Of a DNA stretch of 6,637 nucleotides, positions 1-5,526 are shown in pieces (the first letter of the stretch is position 1; each line of letters opens with the position of its first letter). Origin of the DNA: Clostridia bacterium (GTDB lineage: Bacteria > Bacillota_A > Clostridia > Christensenellales > UBA1242). Below the pieces are notes generated by a model. The model did not search any database. It saw only the letters and a program-made list of their open reading frames with translations, and had not been told where the DNA came from. The stretch covers positions 1-6,637 of the forward strand of contig JAFVZD010000028.1 of the NCBI GenBank assembly GCA_017508345.1, written 5' to 3'. Position numbers and translations under genes: made by a program.

Positions 1-44
1 AGCTAGCTTGGAAGGCTAGAGCTCTACCATTGAGCTACACCCGC
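1..44 (-). tRNA. tRNA-Gly (anticodon UCC), 3' part outside window
   Basis: Read on the minus strand, the sequence starts GCGGGTG (acceptor 5' strand, 44 to 38), followed by TA, the D-arm GCTC/GAGC with loop AATGGTA, and an anticodon arm CTAGC/GCTAG enclosing the loop CTTCCAA. The anticodon UCC is at window positions 12-10. This matches the usual bacterial glycine tRNA that reads GGA/GGG. The variable loop, T-arm and 3' acceptor strand lie beyond position 1, so completeness and an encoded CCA cannot be judged. It is transcribed away from the rest of the window. Confidence 0.95.
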
Positions 45-73
45 ATATAGATACTTCGCCAATATACCTATGT

Positions 74-102
74 AGTTTAGCACAATTAAATACTCATGTC
101 AA
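74..102 (-). promoter_or_regulatory. promoter of tRNA-Gly with extended -10
   Basis: On the minus strand TTGACA (102-97) is followed by a 17-bp spacer and TAAACT (79-74), preceded by TGC, which is an extended -10 (TGN). The predicted start is near position 67, about 23 nt before the mature tRNA 5' end. Directly upstream of the -35 are phased A and T tracts (about 106-141) that resemble an UP element, common in front of stable RNA genes. Confidence 0.7.
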
Positions 103-103
103 G

Positions 104-141
104 GGAAAAATTTATTTTTTTAAAAAATTTTTAATTTTTTG
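104..141. promoter_or_regulatory. A/T-tract block between divergent promoters (UP-element-like)
   Basis: Runs of five to seven A or T alternate through this stretch, with almost no G or C. It ends next to the -35 of the tRNA promoter and lies about 36 bp upstream of the -35 of the rightward RNA promoter. An UP element or intrinsically bent spacer is the likely role. This is inferred from composition and position only. Confidence 0.4.
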
Positions 142-176
142 TAAATCCATTTGTGCTTTTTATATACCTTTATTGA

Positions 177-206
177 TTGACAAAAACGCATTTTGTATGC
201 TAAAAT
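177..206 (+). promoter_or_regulatory. strong sigma-A promoter P1 of the structured RNA
   Basis: TTGACA (177-182), an 18-bp spacer and TAAAAT (201-206), with TGC directly before the -10 as an extended element. Predicted start is near 213. The spacer holds a small inverted repeat, GCAT-N5-ATGC (188-200), which could bind a regulator but may be chance. Confidence 0.75.
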
Positions 207-212
207 ACACAC

Positions 213-314
213 AAGTGAAATAATTGGGAGGTCAAGAGGGGGATAATTCCCCACAACACTAATGAGGATAGTATCGCACTCACCAATAATTCATTTGACA
301 AAGCCCAATTTTTT
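213..314 (+). ncRNA. candidate structured small RNA or leader RNA, class not recognised
   Basis: A GC-enriched island (roughly 40% over 222-310) in very AT-rich intergenic DNA starts just after a near-consensus promoter and ends in a T-tract. It folds by eye into a three-way junction. P1 pairs AATTGGG (222-228) with CCCAATT (304-310). After an internal loop, GTCAA (231-235) pairs with TTGAC (295-299). Two hairpins follow inside: GGGGA/TCCCC (239-252, loop TAAT) and TGAG/CTCA (263-282) with an inner GAT/ATC. The T run 309-314 makes P1 double as an intrinsic terminator. I could not match it to SRP RNA, 6S, T-box (no TGGNACCGCG), TPP, purine, preQ1 or hammerhead (CTAATGA instead of CTGATGA) consensus features. 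It may be a roughly 100-nt stand-alone sRNA or a terminating leader of the gene at 373. Confidence 0.5.
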
Positions 315-324
315 ATGTTATTAT
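295..324 (+). promoter_or_regulatory. second promoter P2, in front of the ankyrin-like gene
   Basis: TTGACA (295-300), an 18-bp spacer and TATTAT (319-324), with TGT forming an extended -10. The predicted start is near 331, leaving a leader of about 42 nt that includes the GGAGG site of the next gene. The -35 box lies inside the 3' half of the candidate RNA, so transcription from P1 would run over this promoter. Confidence 0.6.
304..314 (+). terminator. 3' arm and T-tract terminating the small RNA
   Basis: CCCAATT (304-310) closes a seven-bp stem with 222-228 and merges into a run of six T (309-314). The stem is long-range rather than a local hairpin, so termination would depend on the whole RNA folding. 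Confidence 0.4.
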
Positions 325-361
325 TTTAATATTTAAGACTTTTTTGCAAATCATACTTTAT

Positions 362-366
362 GGAGG
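362..366 (+). promoter_or_regulatory. ribosome binding site GGAGG
   Basis: GGAGG lies 6 nt before the ATG at 373, fixing the start of the ankyrin-like protein. No other in-frame ATG nearby has such a site. Confidence 0.8.
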
Positions 367-372
367 TAGTGT

Positions 373-1332
373 ATGGCAGTAGAAAGTGACGAACAATTAA
401 TCAAGCAATCACATTCACGCAATGTGTTTCGCTCTATCATCAACGCAATGCAATATTTTGCAGCAAATCCAAAAGGCGAGGTAGGATTTTGGGGACAACC
501 TATTGATCTATACAAAAAATCTAGGGAAATTCGCCAAAAACAAAAAATAGACAAAAACTATACCCCGGTAGAGTATGTGAATAAACACGGCAAACCTATC
601 AAGTTTGAAAAATACAAGTACATTTGTGAGCGAGAAATTCTGCACAAAATGGAAAAAAATCCCGAAATAGTCACCATGATGCACGAGGGCAAGACCGTGG
701 CGGACTTTGCTATGGATGCTGATATGAATGAGGTTTTTTGTGAATCCATATCCAACCCAAAGGTTCCTGAACTCATCAAGACTACTGGTACCAATGTGTT
801 TATGCGCGCTATTATCAATGACAAGCCCAATTATTACTCCAAACTCCTCAAATTTCCATCATTAATCACAGACCAAGATGTTTTCGGTAGGTCTGCACTT
901 AGTCTAGCTATTCAAAATGTATTGGAAGACGACTTTATCAAACAAATCGTTACCGCTGACCCTCGTCTACTCACCCTTATTTACCAAAAAGAAAACCCCG
1001 CAATGCTTATGCTAGGCGTCACCAAACATATCAATTCTGGTATAGTATTCAAGGACCCTGCCCGAGATAAAAAATTTGTATCCAAGAACCTAGATTTTAT
1101 TATGCGTTCTACACTCAATAACCCTACTGCATGTACCCAAGTAAACGAAAAAGGCAAAAATATAGCAGAACTGTTATTGCAAAATGGTTATACGCAATAT
1201 GCTTCCTTGATTGCTTCCAACCCCAATCTGTTGTCTGCACGAAACAATCAAGGCTCCACCATTGTTCAGGACATCAAAAATCATAATGCCAAATTGGGTA
1301 GAGTAGCAGAGGACACCTTCAATAGGAATTAA
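373..1332 (+). CDS. hypothetical protein with degenerate ankyrin-like repeats
   Basis: A 319-aa soluble protein with no signal peptide or membrane segment. The start has a good ribosome binding site (GGAGG at 362-366, 6 nt before the ATG). The N-terminal 100 residues are basic and lysine-rich and I do not recognise them. From about residue 106 there are helical repeats of about 33 residues: 106-138 (GKTVADFAMDADM), 139-171 (GTNVFMRAIINDK), 172-206 (GRSALSLAIQN, then ADPRLLTL), a weaker unit near 208-255, 261-293 (GKNIAELLLQNG, then SNPNLLSARNNQ) and a partial one from 294 (GSTIVQDI). Each begins with G-x-[ST/N] and an A/L-rich helix, as ankyrin units do, but the canonical TPLH is absent. Ankyrin repeats bind other proteins; the partner here is unknown. 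It is a monocistronic unit with its own promoter and terminator. Confidence 0.85.
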   Translation: MAVESDEQLIKQSHSRNVFRSIINAMQYFAANPKGEVGFWGQPIDLYKKSREIRQKQKIDKNYTPVEYVNKHGKPIKFEKYKYICEREILHKMEKNPEIVTMMHEGKTVADFAMDADMNEVFCESISNPKVPELIKTTGTNVFMRAIINDKPNYYSKLLKFPSLITDQDVFGRSALSLAIQNVLEDDFIKQIVTADPRLLTLIYQKENPAMLMLGVTKHINSGIVFKDPARDKKFVSKNLDFIMRSTLNNPTACTQVNEKGKNIAELLLQNGYTQYASLIASNPNLLSARNNQGSTIVQDIKNHNAKLGRVAEDTFNRN

Positions 1333-1334
1333 TT

Positions 1335-1358
1335 CAGGACTAATACTCCTGTTTTTTT
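1335..1358 (+). terminator. intrinsic terminator after the ankyrin-like gene
   Basis: CAGGA (1335-1339) pairs with TCCTG (1347-1351) around a 7-nt loop and is followed at once by seven T. The five-bp stem is short, so termination may be incomplete. Confidence 0.65.
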
Positions 1359-1425
1359 ATACCAAAAATGTTAGTTGTGTTTTGATAATTTTACATTTTA
1401 TTACTATATTACAAGCAAAAACCAT

Positions 1426-1454
1426 AAAAAAACTGCATTTTTAATAGTTTTTTT
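1426..1454. repeat. 9-bp perfect inverted repeat upstream of typA
   Basis: AAAAAAACT (1426-1434) and AGTTTTTTT (1446-1454) flank an 11-nt spacer. It lies just before the typA promoter. It could be a weak secondary terminator insulating typA, working on either strand, or simply a product of A/T-rich composition. Confidence 0.35.
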
Positions 1455-1466
1455 GTATTTTTACTC

Positions 1467-1495
1467 TTGCCTGTTATTTTGCTTTGTGATATAAT
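1467..1495 (+). promoter_or_regulatory. sigma-A promoter of typA
   Basis: TTGCCT (1467-1472), a 17-bp spacer and a perfect TATAAT (1490-1495) with TGA before it (extended -10). The predicted start is near 1502, giving a leader of about 35 nt that contains the ribosome binding site GAGGG (1523-1527), 9 nt before the ATG. Confidence 0.75.
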
Positions 1496-1536
1496 AAAAA
1501 TTATTTTATTTTGAGAAAAGTAGAGGGAAAAATTTT

Positions 1537-2454
1537 ATGATTAATCAAAAATTGAGGAACATTGCTATCATTGCCCATGTAGACCACGGCAAGACTAGTC
1601 TAGTGAACGAACTACTCAAGCAAGGTAATGTTTTTCACGAAAATCAAACAGTAGGCGACCGCGTGATGGATAATAACGACATCGAACGCGAGCGTGGTAT
1701 TACCATTCTTTCCAAGAATGCTAGTTGTATGTACAACGGTGTCAAGATTAATGTGGTAGATACCCCGGGACACGCAGATTTTGGTGGCGAAGTAGAGCGT
1801 ATACTCAAGATGGTGGATGGTGTTTTGTTGGTAGTAGATGCTTACGAGGGACCTATGCCACAGACACGATTTGTGCTCCAAAAAGCACTCCAACTCAACC
1901 TACATGTAATAGTAGTAGTAAATAAGATTGACAGGCCAGACGCTAGACTTGCCGAAGTTAGAGATGAGGTATTAGAGCTATTTATGGACCTAGATGCCAA
2001 CGATGAACAATTGGATTCTCCATTCGTATTCTGCTCTGCTAGGAATGGTACTAGTACACTCACAATGGGAGAGCGTGGTACCAATATGCAACCGCTATTT
2101 GATACCATTCTACAGCACATCCCAGCACCAGAGGGCGATGAGAATGCTCCATTCCAAATGCTAATCAGTAGTGCAGAGCACAATGAATATGTGGGTAGAC
2201 TAGCCATAGGTAAGGTTAGCCGTGGACAGTGCAGAGTGAATGATAGTATCGTAGTATGTAATTACCACGAATCCAAGAATATTCGCGGTAAAATCGTGCA
2301 ATTATTCGGCTACAACGGACTCAATCGTACTCCTATAGAATGCGGCACCATTGGTGATATCGTATGCGTGGCAGGAGTAGAGGAGAGTGTAATAGGTGAC
2401 ACATTGTGTGACCCAAATGCAGTGGAGCCAATCGAATTTGTCAAGATTGACTAG
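1537..2454 (+). CDS. typA: translational GTPase TypA/BipA, N-terminal part up to an in-frame amber codon
   Basis: TypA (BipA) is a ribosome-associated GTPase of the EF-G/LepA class, involved in 50S assembly, cold growth and stress adaptation (family knowledge). This part holds the complete G domain: G1 AHVDHGKT (13-20), G2 in ERERGITI (T56), G3 DTPGH (75-79), G4 NKID (129-132) and G5 CSA (166-168). The beta-barrel domain II follows (about 200-300). The start fits the family N-terminus ([16 protein letters not shown]). The frame stops at TAG (2452-2454) as codon 306, where relatives read I-D-E-P-T; the same frame continues directly as PSVEMTF and the rest of the protein. With the second part the total is 608 sense codons, a normal TypA length. 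The break may be a nonsense mutation, a sequencing error, or a read-through/recoded codon. A truncated product would keep GTP binding but lose domains III, V and the ribosome-binding C-terminus. Confidence 0.93.
   Translation: MINQKLRNIAIIAHVDHGKTSLVNELLKQGNVFHENQTVGDRVMDNNDIERERGITILSKNASCMYNGVKINVVDTPGHADFGGEVERILKMVDGVLLVVDAYEGPMPQTRFVLQKALQLNLHVIVVVNKIDRPDARLAEVRDEVLELFMDLDANDEQLDSPFVFCSARNGTSTLTMGERGTNMQPLFDTILQHIPAPEGDENAPFQMLISSAEHNEYVGRLAIGKVSRGQCRVNDSIVVCNYHESKNIRGKIVQLFGYNGLNRTPIECGTIGDIVCVAGVEESVIGDTLCDPNAVEPIEFVKID
2452..2454 (+). other. typA: in-frame TAG interrupting typA
   Basis: The frame reads K-I-D-TAG-P-S-V-E-M-T-F, where Bacillus and E. coli TypA have I/V-D-E-P-T. TAG is one base (G to T) from GAG, a Glu codon. 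No frameshift or further damage is seen on either side. The five other complete reading frames with a normal end stop with TAA or TGA: ankyrin-like TAA, typA 3' end TAA, MFS TAA, HAD TGA and Nudix TAA. TAG is therefore not used as a normal stop in this window, though the sample is small. Confidence 0.9.
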
Positions 2455-2466
2455 CCTAGTGTAGAG

Positions 2467-3363
2467 ATGACATTTTTGGTAAATAACAGTCCTATGGCAG
2501 GTAAAGAAGGTAAATTTGTAACCAGTCGCCACTTGCGTGATAGACTATACCGCGAGGCTGTAAAGGATTTGTCCCTCGAGGTAAACGACACAGATAGTGC
2601 AGACGCATTCAGGGTTAGTGGTCGCGGAGAAATGCACCTCTCCATTCTAATCGAAAATATGCGTAGAGATGGCTACGAATTTCAGGTCAGCAAACCTCGT
2701 GTGCTATTCCGTGAGATAAATGGCAAACGCTGTGAGCCAATTGACAAATTGGTACTAGATGTGCCAGAGGATAGTATGGGCGTGGTAATGGGTAAAATGG
2801 GTATCCGCAAAGCCGAATTAATACAAATGACACCACACAACTCTCGTGTAAAAATGGAGTTTTATATCCCTACACGCGGTTTGTTCGGTTTCAAGTCCGA
2901 GTTTCTTACCGACACCCGTGGCGAAGGAGTAATGTCCAGCATTTTTCACGAATATCAACCTTACAAAGGCGAGATAAATGCACGCGTTTTTGGTTCTCTA
3001 ATCGCTCACGAGGCAGGCGAGGCAACCACTTATGGGCTATTCAATAGCCAAGAGCGAGGTGATTTATTCATCTCTCCTAATACCGTGGTATATGGTGGTA
3101 TGGTAGTAGGTCAAAACCCAAAAGGTACTGACCTAGTAGTTAATGTTTGTAAGAAAAAACACCTGTCCAACTGTCGTAGTTGTAGCAGTGATGACGCATT
3201 GAGGTTAGTTCCACCTAGGAATATGAGCCTAGAGGACTGTATCGAATTCCTTAATGACGATGAATACCTCGAGGTTACACCAAAGAGTATTCGTATCCGC
3301 AAAATTATTTTGGATCACAATATGCGTGCCAAAATGCGTGGCAAATCAGATGAAATTTGCTAA
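2467..3363 (+). CDS. typA: translational GTPase TypA/BipA, C-terminal part after the amber codon
   Basis: This frame is the direct continuation of the upstream typA frame (from 2455). The ATG at 2467 is simply the internal Met of the family motif MTFLVNNSP and has no convincing ribosome binding site, only TAGAG abutting it, so independent translation is doubtful. Domains in order: domain III (about 1-80, with SGRGEMHLSILIENMRR at 51-67), the EF-G-like domain V (about 90-165, with IPTRGLFGFKSEFLTDTRGEG) and the TypA-specific C-terminal domain (about 170-298, with NVCKKKHLSN, LVPPR and VTPKSIRIRK), which contacts the ribosomal A site and tRNA acceptor arm in known structures. The usual N-M-R-A-S segment reads N-C-R-S-C (235-239), an unusual variant. 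The sequence is otherwise well conserved, as expected for a gene still under, or only just released from, selection. Confidence 0.9.
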   Translation: MTFLVNNSPMAGKEGKFVTSRHLRDRLYREAVKDLSLEVNDTDSADAFRVSGRGEMHLSILIENMRRDGYEFQVSKPRVLFREINGKRCEPIDKLVLDVPEDSMGVVMGKMGIRKAELIQMTPHNSRVKMEFYIPTRGLFGFKSEFLTDTRGEGVMSSIFHEYQPYKGEINARVFGSLIAHEAGEATTYGLFNSQERGDLFISPNTVVYGGMVVGQNPKGTDLVVNVCKKKHLSNCRSCSSDDALRLVPPRNMSLEDCIEFLNDDEYLEVTPKSIRIRKIILDHNMRAKMRGKSDEIC

Positions 3364-3398
3364 AAACCAAAACTTTTGATTTATAATTCAATCACAAC

Positions 3399-3437
3399 AA
3401 AACGCACCTTGTAACTTATTTACAAAGTGCGTTTTTT
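3399..3437. terminator. strong, probably bidirectional terminator between typA and the MFS gene
   Basis: AAAACGCAC (3399-3407) pairs with GTGCGTTTT (3427-3435), and TTGTAA (3409-3414) pairs with TTACAA (3420-3425), with a single C/A mismatch between them and loop CTTAT. Six T (3432-3437) follow on the plus strand. On the minus strand the hairpin is followed by TTTTGTTG, so it can also end the convergent MFS transcript. Confidence 0.85.
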
Positions 3438-3505
3438 ATTCAAAATAATATAAAATTTACAAAAAAATCAGCAAAATCTCACAAAAAACATCATTTTTTT
3501 AACTT

Positions 3506-4684
3506 TTACGCAGTCTTTACCTCATTGTTTTGTACTTTGGTAAATTCTATTTTTTGCTGCTCATCCATACTCTTTATAGAGAATAATCCAAAAACCATAC
3601 TCAAAATTGCACAAATTATTCCAAAGACAAATATCGTAGTGAAGCTTGGGAATACAAAGTATAATACAATCATTACTAGCCTCAACGGACTAAATAACGC
3701 ATTTACCTTGTGTATAGCACTCTCAGAGCAATTATCTTGCTTGATTCGAGTCAGTAATTCTCCACTAATACAAATGTAACACAATAAGTATGCTAGACTA
3801 CAACAAGTACTAACTATCATAAGAGTTACATTGGTATTAGGCAAGAGCAGTACCACCAGCATACACAATACATATGTCACTCCGTATATGATGATGCCCA
3901 AGCTGTGTTTGTTTTTGAGTCTCAAATATCTGCCCAACCAGTCCACCCCAATATCCGCTAGATACATCAATCCAAATGTAATTCCCACAAGCTCAATAGA
4001 TGCACCAATCTCATACATATATACTGGTAAAATCATTGAATATATCGCATTACCTACGCCAAAAAATCCAATAAACATCAGTGTAGTTATATAATATTTT
4101 GTCTTAGGCATCTTTTGTTGTTTGGGAGTAGAGATTTTTATAACACGCATATCCTTTTGTGCCAAAATCAGTGGAATAATACTACATGTATACATCATTA
4201 TTGCCAAAATACATGTTAATACTAGCGAATTATCCAATGCAGAACCCAGTATAAATGCAGATAATATAGCAAATACAAAGTGTCCCAAATTGCAATATGC
4301 ATCAAATTTAGCCAAATTTATCTTGGTATGTGCGCGTATCTGCAAATTATCCGTAGTTACATAATACAAACCATGTACCAATCCACTCAGTACTCCTAGC
4401 AAAATACACAATCCAAAAGTGAATGGTAATACTGATATTAGAATAGGCGAGAGTAGTAGCGGTATCATATGTACAAAAAGTGTAATTATTGGATATTTGT
4501 AACAAAACTTGTGTAGTATACTAATGATTACTATGGATGTAGCATAATGAATGAATACATACCACATCACACAATTCAAATCGCCTATGTACATCATAAT
4601 TAATACAGGTACAAATATACTAATTATACTACCGCCTATTCCATTAAAGAAACTATGTAAATTTACTGCTTTTGATGGACTCAT
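3506..4684 (-). CDS. MFS-type membrane transporter, substrate unknown
   Basis: A 392-aa very hydrophobic protein with about 12 predicted membrane helices in two halves of six. Approximate helices are 8-34, 39-60, 65-88, 89-110, 124-149, 153-175, then a basic cytoplasmic loop (177-197, KDMRVIKISTPKQQKMPKTK), and 199-225, 228-249, 262-281, 285-307, 333-349 and 350-370. After the eighth helix, DWLGRYLRLKNKH (248-260) is a degenerate version of the loop motif A typical of the major facilitator superfamily. The charged tail (371-392) is cytoplasmic. The start is supported by AAGGAG a few bases upstream. It follows the HAD gene on the same strand after 70 nt and may be co-transcribed with it. MFS carriers move small solutes or drugs by ion coupling; nothing here identifies the substrate. 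It is an integral inner-membrane protein. Confidence 0.85.
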   Translation of the reverse strand: MSPSKAVNLHSFFNGIGGSIISIFVPVLIMMYIGDLNCVMWYVFIHYATSIVIISILHKFCYKYPIITLFVHMIPLLLSPILISVLPFTFGLCILLGVLSGLVHGLYYVTTDNLQIRAHTKINLAKFDAYCNLGHFVFAILSAFILGSALDNSLVLTCILAIMMYTCSIIPLILAQKDMRVIKISTPKQQKMPKTKYYITTLMFIGFFGVGNAIYSMILPVYMYEIGASIELVGITFGLMYLADIGVDWLGRYLRLKNKHSLGIIIYGVTYVLCMLVVLLLPNTNVTLMIVSTCCSLAYLLCYICISGELLTRIKQDNCSESAIHKVNALFSPLRLVMIVLYFVFPSFTTIFVFGIICAILSMVFGLFSIKSMDEQQKIEFTKVQNNEVKTA

Positions 4685-4710
4685 ATTTTCTCCTTATTTT
4701 TAAATAAACT

Positions 4711-4726
4711 TGTTGATTTTACAACA
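4711..4726 (-). repeat. 16-nt hairpin motif, copy 1 (HAD-MFS spacer)
   Basis: On the minus strand this reads TGTTGTAAAATCAACA, a TGTTG/CAACA stem with loop TAAAAT, extended by one T-A pair to six bp. It lies 28 nt after the HAD stop. An identical 16-mer is found at 5996-6011. It may act as a weak terminator, a processing site or a short dispersed repeat. Confidence 0.5.
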
Positions 4727-4754
4727 ACTACTTTGCATTTTTACACAAAAAAAA

Positions 4755-5369
4755 TCACATATTTTTCACTTTTTCAAGCAATTTTTTATTGATTTCACTG
4801 ATTTTTGTTATCTGTATAGCATTGCAATTCAATTCTCGTGCGGGTAAAATATCCCTACTATAATTGTCACCAATTACGCACATTTCCTCAGGTTTGATTT
4901 TGCTATCCTTAATAATTTGCTCAAAAACTATTTTTTTATTATTCTCACATTGGCTTTGGTCATTACCTAGTATTTTCTTGAAATTACTTAGGTCAAATCC
5001 GTATTTAGTAGAGTAGTATTGGATAAAACTTGCGGGGGAGAATGACACTATGTATAGTGTAAAATTTTCACTAAATTCCTTAATTATCTCATTTTTTGCA
5101 AACTTTACTCCCTTGGCCTCCGCATACAAATCGTCCCTGAGTTTTACCCAAGCCTCGTCCTTGCCTGTTTCTCTAATTAGAGCCTCCGCTATTGCGTTGC
5201 CATTGCATGCATTAATCAAGTTGTATTTGTCTATAAAATCTCGTACCTGCTCTTCGCTATATCCTACTAGGCATTTTCTGATAGCACTATCACAAAATTC
5301 CGCCCATTTGTACCACACATCCGTGTTATACAATGTGTCATCAAAATCAAAAACTACTACCTTTATCAT
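4755..5369 (-). CDS. HAD superfamily hydrolase (phosphatase)
   Basis: A 204-aa soluble HAD phosphatase. Motif I is DFDDT (8-12), with D8 the nucleophile and D10 the acid/base residue. Motif II is S109 in YIVSFSP. Motif III is a lysine near K145/K146. Motif IV is GDNYSRD (167-173), which binds Mg2+. The helical insert between motifs I and II (about 15-100) is the C1 cap that sets the substrate, as in phosphoglycolate phosphatases and nucleotidases. I choose the ATG at 5369 rather than 5393. AGGAG (5382-5378) sits 8 nt upstream of it, motif I then starts at the normal distance from the N-terminus, and the earlier ATG overlaps the promoter -10. The gene is divergent from the Nudix hydrolase and upstream of the MFS gene. 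The substrate is not determined. Confidence 0.88.
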   Translation of the reverse strand: MIKVVVFDFDDTLYNTDVWYKWAEFCDSAIRKCLVGYSEEQVRDFIDKYNLINACNGNAIAEALIRETGKDEAWVKLRDDLYAEAKGVKFAKNEIIKEFSENFTLYIVSFSPASFIQYYSTKYGFDLSNFKKILGNDQSQCENNKKIVFEQIIKDSKIKPEEMCVIGDNYSRDILPARELNCNAIQITKISEINKKLLEKVKNM

Positions 5370-5377
5370 TTGCGTTA

Positions 5378-5382
5378 CTCCT
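5378..5382 (-). promoter_or_regulatory. ribosome binding site deciding the HAD start
   Basis: AGGAG on the minus strand, 8 nt before the ATG at 5369. The upstream in-frame ATG at 5393 has only a weak GGGA before it and would lie upstream of the predicted transcript start. Confidence 0.75.
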
Positions 5383-5391
5383 ATTGTACTC

Positions 5392-5421
5392 ATTTTATCC
5401 CAAATTGTGTACCATTGTCAA
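5392..5421 (-). promoter_or_regulatory. promoter of the HAD (and probably MFS) unit
   Basis: Minus strand TTGACA (5421-5416), an 18-bp spacer and TAAAAT (5397-5392). Transcription would begin near 5385, leaving a very short leader of about 15 nt that just includes the ribosome binding site. Confidence 0.65.
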
Positions 5422-5466
5422 ACAAAAAGCTACATTATTTTGTTGCTTTTTATCTTTTATCAACAT

Positions 5467-5495
5467 TTGACATATTTGTGTTAACCTATTATAAT
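5467..5495 (+). promoter_or_regulatory. perfect consensus sigma-A promoter of the Nudix gene
   Basis: TTGACA (5467-5472), a 17-bp spacer and TATAAT (5490-5495), an exact match to consensus in both boxes. It is divergent from the HAD promoter, with 45 bp between the two -35 boxes. The ribosome binding site AGGG (5517-5520) is weak and 6 nt from the ATG, so strong transcription is paired with modest initiation. Confidence 0.85.
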
Positions 5496-5526
5496 AAGAT
5501 AGAAATTTATATTAATAGGGAAAACT

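Noticed and set aside
238..252. GGATAAT-CC resembling part of the TPP riboswitch.
   Set aside because: The other conserved TPP elements (CTGAGA and the CTGAT helix) are absent; the match is only a local hairpin.
253..282. Hammerhead-like core CTAATGA with a GAAA at 216-219.
   Set aside because: The invariant CTGATGA is not matched (A in place of G), and GAAA is not in the required position relative to the stems.
262..336. Small ORF of 24 codons (MRIVSHSPII...) inside the candidate RNA.
   Set aside because: No ribosome binding site at a workable distance (the G-rich stretch ends about 19 nt upstream), and the stretch is better explained by RNA stems and the nested promoter.
1842..2207. Minus-strand open frame of 121 codons within typA.
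   Set aside because: It is antisense to the conserved GTPase domain, lacks a ribosome binding site and has a low-information serine-rich composition; a shadow of typA.
1537..3363. Genetic code change involving AGG or TGA.
   Set aside because: AGG falls on conserved arginines (KLRN, IDRP), tryptophans use TGG, and the HAD gene ends naturally at TGA.
5050..5484. Plus-strand open frame of 144 codons opposite the HAD gene.
   Set aside because: It mirrors the HAD coding region, runs through both divergent promoters and has no ribosome binding site.
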